The notes under the pieces are model-generated. The model ran no database searches. It was not told where the DNA came from and saw only the letters and a list, made by a program, of their open reading frames with translations. The position numbers and the translations under genes were made by a program. A DNA stretch of 64,000 nucleotides from Propionibacteriaceae bacterium (GTDB lineage Bacteria > Actinomycetota > Actinomycetes > Propionibacteriales > Propionibacteriaceae): the NCBI GenBank assembly GCA_031265875.1, contig JAISCA010000066.1, positions 82,391-146,390 of the forward strand. The letters are read 5' to 3'. This document shows, in pieces, positions 57,816 to 64,000 of this stretch (positions are counted from its first letter, which is position 1; every line of letters begins with the position of its first letter).

Positions 57816-60725
57816 ATGACGGAGATCACCGGAAGCGGCTGCGAGACCGACGGCCAGATCGCCTACGCTCCAGGCTCTGTCGTGGTCGTCCGCGATGAGG
57901 AGTGGATGATCGAGTCCATCGACTCCGACGCTGATACGACCTGGCTGCACGTCCGTGGCCTGAGCGAGTTGGTCAAGGACACGACGGCGACGTTCTCCCC
58001 AGCGCTCGACCGCGTCGAGGCGGTCGATCCTTCGGCGACCCGGGTGGTGGCAGACATAAGTCCTAACTACCGCATGTCGCGGCTGTGGCTGGAGTCAACC
58101 TTCCGCAAGACGGCGGTGCCACTGGCTTCCCCAGAAGTCACGGTCTCCGCTCAAGCCCTGGCCGACCAGCTGGAGTACCAGCGGCTGGCCGTGACGAAGG
58201 CACTCGACCCGGACAACCTCCGCCCCCGCATCCTGCTGGCCGACGCCGTGGGCTTGGGCAAGACCATCGAGATCGGCATGATCCTGTCCGAGCTGGTCCG
58301 GCGCGGGCGCGGCGACCGCATTCTGATCGTCTCTCCCAGACACGTCTTGGAGCAGATGCAGCACGAGATGTGGACCAGATTCGCCCTACCGTTCGTCCGG
58401 CTCGACTCGGCGGGCATCCAGCGGGTGCGCCAGCACATTCCAGCAACCCGGAATCCGTTCACGTACTACCGCAAGGCGATCATCTCCATCGACACGTTGA
58501 AGTCCGATCTGTACGTCCACCAGATCAAGAAGCAGCGTTGGGACGCCGTGGTGATCGACGAGTCGCACAACCTGTCGAACTCCGCCACCCAGAACAACCG
58601 CTTGGCCCGCACGCTGGCCTCGACGACCGACGGGCTGATCCTGGCTTCGGCCACGCCCCACAACGGTGACGCCCGCTCCTTCGCCGAGTTGATCCGCCTG
58701 CTCGACCCGACGGCGGTGAAGCCGGACGGCGACCTGATTCCAGCGGAGGTGGAGCGCCTGGTGATACGCCGTCACCGCCACTCCAAGGAGGTCGCCTCGG
58801 TGGTCGGCGCGGATTGGGCCGAGCGGCTGGAGCCGCTCAACGTCCTGGTGGCGCCGACTCCGGAGGAGGACGCCATCGCCGAGGAGTTGGCCGAGACCTG
58901 GCTGCATCCCGCAAGTGGCGTCAATCCGTATTCGGGAGTTGTGCGAGCCCTGTTCCCGTGGACGCTGGCTAAGGCCTTCTTGTCGTCTCCAGCGGCGCTG
59001 CGGCAGACGGTCGCCAACCGGAAGAGGACGATCTTGGCCGATCACAGTCCGGCGGCTGACCGGGAACGTCAGGCGTTGGACCGGCTGGCCGTGTTGACCG
59101 GCGCCGCCTTGGACAGGCCGAGCGCGAAACTCCTACGACTGGTCCACCACCTCAAAGAGGTCGGCCTGGCGAAGAACTCCACCACCAGGGCGGTCGTGTT
59201 CGCCGAACGCATCGCCACCTTGGAGTGGCTGGGCGAGGAACTGCCGGGCGCCCTCGGCCTGAAGCCGGAAGCGTTCGAGATCATGCACGGCGGTCTGCCC
59301 GATGAGGACCAGATGCGGATCGTGGAGGAGTTCAAGCGGGCGTCCAGTCCGATCCGGGTCCTGTTGACCGGCGATGTGGCCTCCGAGGGTGTGAACCTGC
59401 ATTCGCAGTGCCACCAGCTCGTCCACTACGACATTCCCTGGTCGTTGATCCGCATCGAGCAGCGCAATGGACGTATCGACCGTTACGGCCAGAAGTTCCC
59501 ACCACAGATCACCACGTTGATCCTCAACCCGAGCCATGAGAGGTTCTCCGGCGACGTGCGCGTGCTGACGTCGCTGATGAACCGCGAACACGAGGCCCAC
59601 CAGGCTCTCGGCGATGTCGCTTCGCTGATGGGAAAATACTCCGTCAAGGCCGAGGAAGAGGAGATCACGAAGGCCCTGGCGGCGGGCCAGCGAGACCTCG
59701 GCCCGGTGATCCAGACTCCGACTCAGGTGGCCCAGAGCGCCGGGCTGGCGGGGTTGTTCGCACAGGTCTTCGGCCCAGCTCCTCAGCTGCCGACCGAGCT
59801 GTTCGAGGAGGAACAACCCGCTCTCTACCGCGATCTCGACCTGTATCCCAACCAGGTGTCCTTTTTGGAGGACGCCCTGGCGGCGGCTCTCGCCCCCGCT
59901 GCTCCCAGCGATTCCTTGGCCCAGGGCGGTGTCGGTTGGCGGCACGACTCCAACTTCGGCACCGCCGAGTTGAGCCCACCACCCGACCTGGTGCAGCGCC
60001 TCGAAGTGCTGCCGCAGAGCTATCTCAAGGACCGTCACGTCACCGAGAAGTTGATCCTGGCCACCACTGAGCAACGGGGCCAGGACCGGCTTGACGCAGC
60101 CCTGTCCGACCAGTCGGATTCGTCGTGGCCAGACGCTCACTACTTGAGCCCGCTCCATCCTGTTCTGGATTGGGCGGCCGACCGGGCGCTGGCTAAGCTG
60201 GGGCGCGGTGAGGTGTTCGCGGTGCGCGGCGGCGTGGACCAACCGACGGTTCTCCTGCTGGGCACTCTGACGAACAAAGCAGGTCGGGTCGTCGCCACTT
60301 CATGGATGACCGCCGAGTTCCCTAACCCCGCCAACCCAGGCTTCGCGCCCGTCACTGTCTGGGAGTCCGCCTACGAAGCCGTCACCGAGCTTGGCATCGT
60401 CGAACGACGGGCAAACCCTGGACCGGTGGAGAGCCTGGGCCGGTTGACCGTTCTCATCCCTGTCGCCGTGCAGAAAGGGACGGAGCAACTGAAGGACCAC
60501 ATGAAGACTCAGTGGCTTGATGCCGAGACGCGAGTGAAGCGGTGGGCTAAGCGCATCGATCAGTGGGAGGACGAGGCCGGTGCGCTGATTCAGCGCCGTG
60601 AGGTCACGGATCGCCGCCGTTCGGTCGAACAGCAGCGGGAACTGGTCTCGATGATGGCCCCTGACCGTCCCCTGCTGAGGCCGATCCTGGTGGTCGTCCC
60701 GGAGAACTGGGGAGATGCGGCATGA
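57816..60725 (+). CDS. drmD: DISARM SNF2-like helicase DrmD
   Basis: 969 residues from the ATG at 57816, which has AAGGAG upstream. SNF2/RapA-type helicase: ILLADAVGLGKTIEIGMILSE (Walker A), VIVIDESHNLSNSA-like DESH box at about 245, SATPHNGD, and in the second lobe LLTGDVASEGVNLHSQCH and RIEQRNGRIDRYGQ. The N-terminal PGSVVVVRDEEWMI and RGLSELVKDTTATF lead is typical of DrmD in class 1 DISARM, an anti-phage system. The next gene, overlapping by ATGA, is the methyltransferase, giving the class 1 order drmD-drmMI. The remaining drmA, drmB and drmC should lie beyond the window. Confidence 0.87.
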   Translation: MTEITGSGCETDGQIAYAPGSVVVVRDEEWMIESIDSDADTTWLHVRGLSELVKDTTATFSPALDRVEAVDPSATRVVADISPNYRMSRLWLESTFRKTAVPLASPEVTVSAQALADQLEYQRLAVTKALDPDNLRPRILLADAVGLGKTIEIGMILSELVRRGRGDRILIVSPRHVLEQMQHEMWTRFALPFVRLDSAGIQRVRQHIPATRNPFTYYRKAIISIDTLKSDLYVHQIKKQRWDAVVIDESHNLSNSATQNNRLARTLASTTDGLILASATPHNGDARSFAELIRLLDPTAVKPDGDLIPAEVERLVIRRHRHSKEVASVVGADWAERLEPLNVLVAPTPEEDAIAEELAETWLHPASGVNPYSGVVRALFPWTLAKAFLSSPAALRQTVANRKRTILADHSPAADRERQALDRLAVLTGAALDRPSAKLLRLVHHLKEVGLAKNSTTRAVVFAERIATLEWLGEELPGALGLKPEAFEIMHGGLPDEDQMRIVEEFKRASSPIRVLLTGDVASEGVNLHSQCHQLVHYDIPWSLIRIEQRNGRIDRYGQKFPPQITTLILNPSHERFSGDVRVLTSLMNREHEAHQALGDVASLMGKYSVKAEEEEITKALAAGQRDLGPVIQTPTQVAQSAGLAGLFAQVFGPAPQLPTELFEEEQPALYRDLDLYPNQVSFLEDALAAALAPAAPSDSLAQGGVGWRHDSNFGTAELSPPPDLVQRLEVLPQSYLKDRHVTEKLILATTEQRGQDRLDAALSDQSDSSWPDAHYLSPLHPVLDWAADRALAKLGRGEVFAVRGGVDQPTVLLLGTLTNKAGRVVATSWMTAEFPNPANPGFAPVTVWESAYEAVTELGIVERRANPGPVESLGRLTVLIPVAVQKGTEQLKDHMKTQWLDAETRVKRWAKRIDQWEDEAGALIQRREVTDRRRSVEQQRELVSMMAPDRPLLRPILVVVPENWGDAA

Positions 60726-63700
60726 GCGTCTTCGAGTCGATCACCATCGGTCAGGGCTGGATCTCTGAGCACTTCTTCACCTCAGCTGGCTCCGGCTCTT
60801 TCGAGACCAAGGTCAAGGAGCGCCTGAAAGTTTGGGACGAAGCCGAGACCATCGGGCAGACCAGTCCCAGGAGCCGCTTCACGAGGGTCCGCCGCGATCT
60901 GCTGGCCGAGTTGGCGGCACTGGAAGAGACCGAATCCGGAGAGCCTGGCGGCGACGCCCATGCCCAAGAGCTTCTGCTCGGCGCCCTCGGCTACGTGGAT
61001 GGCAGCGGCCTCAAAGTCGCCGCCCAAGGCCCACTCCTGAGGGTCAGCGCCCCTGGCGTCGAAGCCCAAGCCCCCTTGGCCATCGTCTTGGCCAACCCGG
61101 TCGAGACCGCCGACGACCTGATGGCCAAGGACGATCCAACTCTGGCTGAGCCGGTCAAACTGGACGAGGATGGCGATGAGTTCAACAGCGTCGCCCGGCT
61201 GCTGTCGGCCTTGTTCACCGCCGACGATCCGCCCGCCTTCGCCTTGGTTCTGGCTGGGCGCATCGCCTTGTTGGCCGAGAAAGGCCGCTGGGCCGAGGGC
61301 CGTTATCTGTCGATCAACCTCCAGCTCGTGGCCGAGCGCAACGACACCCGCAAGGGCGGCGAGATCGACACCGCGCTGACCTGCCTGGAAGCCCATTCGC
61401 TGATCCCGGACGCCGAGGGCGGCATCTGGTGGGACCGGATGCTGACCGAGTCGGTCAAGCACACTGTCGGCGTCTCCAAAGACCTGCGCGACGGCGTGCG
61501 CCTCAGCATCGAATTGATCGCCCAAGAGGTGCTGGACCGCCGCCAGGACCAGGGCCTCGAACCGTTGCCCGCCGACCAGGCCCAACCGCTAGCCCGACAG
61601 GCGCTCCGGTTCCTCTACCGCATCCTGTTCCTGCTCTACGCCGAGGCCTCGCCTGAGCTGGAAGTGCTGCCCGTCGGCGCGCCCGAGTACGACCAGGGCT
61701 ATTCCCTGGACCGGTTGCGCGAACTCGTCCAGGTCAAGCTGGCCACCCCGCGGGCCAAGGCCGGCGCCCACCTCTACGACTCGCTGGCCCGGCTGTTCCG
61801 CCTGGTGGACTGCGGTCACGTCGCCCAGGGCGAGAACGACTTAGTCTTCAACTCGCTGCGGGCCGACCTGTTCAAGCCCGAGGCCACCGCCCTGATCGAC
61901 CAGGTCGGCCTGGGCAACGAGGCCCTCCAGCGCGTCCTCACCCACCTCCTGCTGTCGAAGGAGCAGCGCGGGAAGGACCGCGGCTTCATCTCCTACGCCG
62001 AACTCGGCATCAATCAGTTGGGCGCGGTCTACGAGGGCCTGATGAGCTACACCGGCTTCTTCGCCCAGACCGAGCTGTACGAGGTGGCCAGGGGTGGCGA
62101 CAACTCGAAGGGCTCCTGGGTCGTGCCCCACGACCGTATCGACGGGATCAGCAAAGACGACTTCGTGCGCCAACCCGATCCGGTCACGGGTGAACTCAAG
62201 CCCGTCCTGCACCGGCGCGGCTCCTTCGTGTTCCGGCTGGCCGGGCGGGAACGCCAGCAATCCGCCTCCTACTACACGCCCGAGGTCCTGACGCGCTTCA
62301 CGGTCCGCCAAGCCCTCGACGAGTTGCTCGGTCCCGAGGGCTCGCGCCCGCCCGAGGGCACGGAGGCCGCCACACTCTGGGACGAGGCCCAGCAGCGCGG
62401 GCGGCTCTCCGCGTCCGGCCTCCTCGACTTCACGATCTGCGAGCCCGCGCTGGGCTCCGGGGCGTTCGCTATCGAGGCGACGCGGCAGTTGGCCGAACGG
62501 TATCTGCGCCGCCGCCAAGAGGAGTTGGGTCAGCGCATCGACCCCGACGCCTACCCACACGAACTCCAGAAGTCGAAGGCCTACATCGCCCTCCACAATG
62601 TCTATGGTGTGGACCTCAACGCCACCGCCGTCGAACTGGCCGAGATCTCGCTCTGGCTGGACACCATGGTCTCCGGCCTGGCAGCCCCCTGGTTCGGTCT
62701 GCACTTGCGGCGCGGCAACTCACTCATTGGGGCAAGACGGGCTGTCTACTCACCTACCCAGGTCCAGAAGGGAACCTGGCTCAAAGAGGTCGCCCGTGAC
62801 CTGCCGCTCTCGTCACTCGCTGCCGACGCCGAGGCCGGAGTGGTCGGCTCGGCCTTGTCCGACGGCGTTCACCATTTCCTGCTCCCGGCAGAGGGCTGGG
62901 GCGCTGCCGCCGATGCGAAGGAAGCCAAGGACCTGGCCCCTGAGGCGGTCAAGACGCTGAAGGCGTGGCGCTCCGGCATCAGGCGGAAGCCGACAGCCAA
63001 GCAGACCGTGGCATTGCAGAGCCTGGCCCGCCGGGTGGAGACCCTGTGGCAGTTCGCCCTACAACGCCTCCGTATCGCCGAAGAGCAGTCACGCCGTACC
63101 ATCGACGTGTGGGGGTTAGATGTCATTGCGGCCTCCGAGCCGCAATCCCCAAAGCAGTACGTCACCCGTGAGGAGATCGAGGCGACGCTGGCTGACGTGA
63201 ACGGAGCGCTGTCCCGGCTGCGCCGCGTCATGGACGCCTGGTGCGCTCTCTGGTTCTGGCCGCTGACCGGCAAACTCCGCACCGTCTCCACTGAGAACGG
63301 CGATCTGTTGGTCAACCCGCCCACTCTCGACCAATGGATCGCCGGGCTCCAACTCGTCCTCGGCTCGGCGGGCAGCAAAGCGACTTGGCAGGCCGACGCC
63401 CTCATGCCGAGGCTCGACTGGGCCGAGCTCGGCGACGCAGAAATCTCCGATCTGGAATGGGCCACGGCTCAGAACATCGACCGGGCCAAGAAGGCGCAGC
63501 CGTGGCTGGAAGTCAGCGAGCGCATCGCCAACCAGCAGGGGTTCTTCCATTGGGAACTCGAATTCGCCACGGTCTTCGCGCAGGGGGGCTTCGACGTTCA
63601 AGTCGGCAACCCACCGTGGGTTCGCCCACGATCCGATGTCGAGGCGCTCCTCGCAGAAGCCGATCCGTGGTGGCAACTGAAGTCGAAGTCCAACGCCCAG

Positions 63701-64000
63701 GAGGACAAGATCCACCGAGAGAAGGCCTTGGCGGTCGCCTGGGTGCCTGACCTGATCCTCGATGGCACAACTGACGTGGCCGCGTTGGCCGCTCTGGTCG
63801 GCGCGCCCTCGGAGTACCCGCTGCTCGCGGGCCTCCAACCGGACTTCTACCGATGCTTCATGGAGCAGACCTGGCGACACGCCAAACCAACAAGTTCGGT
63901 CGGTCTGATCCACCCCGAGACCCACTTCACCGACGAGAAGGCCGGACTGCTGCGCCAGGCCGCCTACCGGCGGCTCCGCCGCCACTGGCAGTTCATCAAC
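60722..64000 (+). CDS. drmMI: DISARM adenine methyltransferase DrmMI (3' end outside window)
   Basis: 1093 codons are visible and open to the right edge. It begins MSVFESITIGQGWISEHFFT. The SAM-binding motif I CEPALGSGAFAIE is at about 574 and the catalytic NPPWVRP at about 963, an Eco57I-like N6-adenine methylase with a long insertion between, as in the large DISARM methylases. In class 1 DISARM it marks host DNA while the helicase and DrmAB act on incoming DNA. YGVDLNATAVELAEISLW is a further family mark. Motif order and the adjoining drmD support the name. Confidence 0.83.
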   Translation, partial: MSVFESITIGQGWISEHFFTSAGSGSFETKVKERLKVWDEAETIGQTSPRSRFTRVRRDLLAELAALEETESGEPGGDAHAQELLLGALGYVDGSGLKVAAQGPLLRVSAPGVEAQAPLAIVLANPVETADDLMAKDDPTLAEPVKLDEDGDEFNSVARLLSALFTADDPPAFALVLAGRIALLAEKGRWAEGRYLSINLQLVAERNDTRKGGEIDTALTCLEAHSLIPDAEGGIWWDRMLTESVKHTVGVSKDLRDGVRLSIELIAQEVLDRRQDQGLEPLPADQAQPLARQALRFLYRILFLLYAEASPELEVLPVGAPEYDQGYSLDRLRELVQVKLATPRAKAGAHLYDSLARLFRLVDCGHVAQGENDLVFNSLRADLFKPEATALIDQVGLGNEALQRVLTHLLLSKEQRGKDRGFISYAELGINQLGAVYEGLMSYTGFFAQTELYEVARGGDNSKGSWVVPHDRIDGISKDDFVRQPDPVTGELKPVLHRRGSFVFRLAGRERQQSASYYTPEVLTRFTVRQALDELLGPEGSRPPEGTEAATLWDEAQQRGRLSASGLLDFTICEPALGSGAFAIEATRQLAERYLRRRQEELGQRIDPDAYPHELQKSKAYIALHNVYGVDLNATAVELAEISLWLDTMVSGLAAPWFGLHLRRGNSLIGARRAVYSPTQVQKGTWLKEVARDLPLSSLAADAEAGVVGSALSDGVHHFLLPAEGWGAAADAKEAKDLAPEAVKTLKAWRSGIRRKPTAKQTVALQSLARRVETLWQFALQRLRIAEEQSRRTIDVWGLDVIAASEPQSPKQYVTREEIEATLADVNGALSRLRRVMDAWCALWFWPLTGKLRTVSTENGDLLVNPPTLDQWIAGLQLVLGSAGSKATWQADALMPRLDWAELGDAEISDLEWATAQNIDRAKKAQPWLEVSERIANQQGFFHWELEFATVFAQGGFDVQVGNPPWVRPRSDVEALLAEADPWWQLKSKSNAQEDKIHREKALAVAWVPDLILDGTTDVAALAALVGAPSEYPLLAGLQPDFYRCFMEQTWRHAKPTSSVGLIHPETHFTDEKAGLLRQAAYRRLRRHWQFIN

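Overview
The window is high-GC DNA with a typical actinobacterial gene set: rbpA next to the lnt-ppm1 lipoprotein/polyprenol-mannose pair, a garA-ftsR-MerR cluster, a thrS-HIT-CDP-alcohol phosphotransferase cluster, class E sortase, type I glnA and many apparently leaderless starts. A pyrophosphate-dependent phosphofructokinase of about 404 residues beside a second phosphofructokinase resembles Propionibacteriaceae. I infer a propionibacterial-type actinomycete; the genus cannot be fixed from sequence alone.

Layout. 1-12.3 kb is mostly housekeeping: end of a binding lipoprotein, a META-domain protein with a tiny membrane ORF, metX-metW, lnt-ppm1, rbpA, a UMF1-type transporter with a glycerophosphodiesterase, pdxY, an HTH-fused MurA-like enzyme with its own operator, and lpd. 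12.3-20.7 kb is accessory: two sister cassettes, each lipoprotein, peptidoglycan-binding HlyD-like adaptor, ABC ATPase and MacB-like permease. The second also encodes a small secreted beta/gamma-crystallin-fold protein related to the Streptomyces killer-toxin-like family. The first cassette is decayed and ends in a duplicated 3' end of lpd. 20.8-30 kb is carbohydrate metabolism: a phosphofructokinase, a nucleotidyltransferase-like/phosphohexomutase fusion followed by an N,N'-diacetylchitobiose phosphorylase, a C-S lyase, and a PPi-phosphofructokinase. 30-36.4 kb is conserved core.

36.4-43.4 kb mixes a lipoprotein, a repeat-rich non-coding stretch, four tRNAs (Val, Cys, Gly, Met), a sortase, a GntR regulator with a serine hydrolase, DUF2200, and a VapBC-type module beside a PIN remnant. 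43.4-53.8 kb holds purT, a DUF1023 hydrolase with a C-terminal WXG-like domain, a glycosyltransferase, an AT-rich CPBP protease, a TrpXYZ-like ABC transporter and an ABC-F protein. glnA at 54.2 kb carries a well-formed GlnR-type operator.

The right end is accessory: a Fic protein between glnA and a duplicated glnA 3' end, then an excisionase-type HTH gene and the start of a class 1 DISARM defence system (drmD and drmMI, cut by the window edge). The two gene-3'-end duplications (lpd and glnA), each bounding accessory DNA, suggest a shared way of acquiring cargo. The main candidates for an undescribed system are the crystallin-type secreted protein with its dedicated transporter and hairpin leader, and the mutase-fusion/chitobiose phosphorylase operon.
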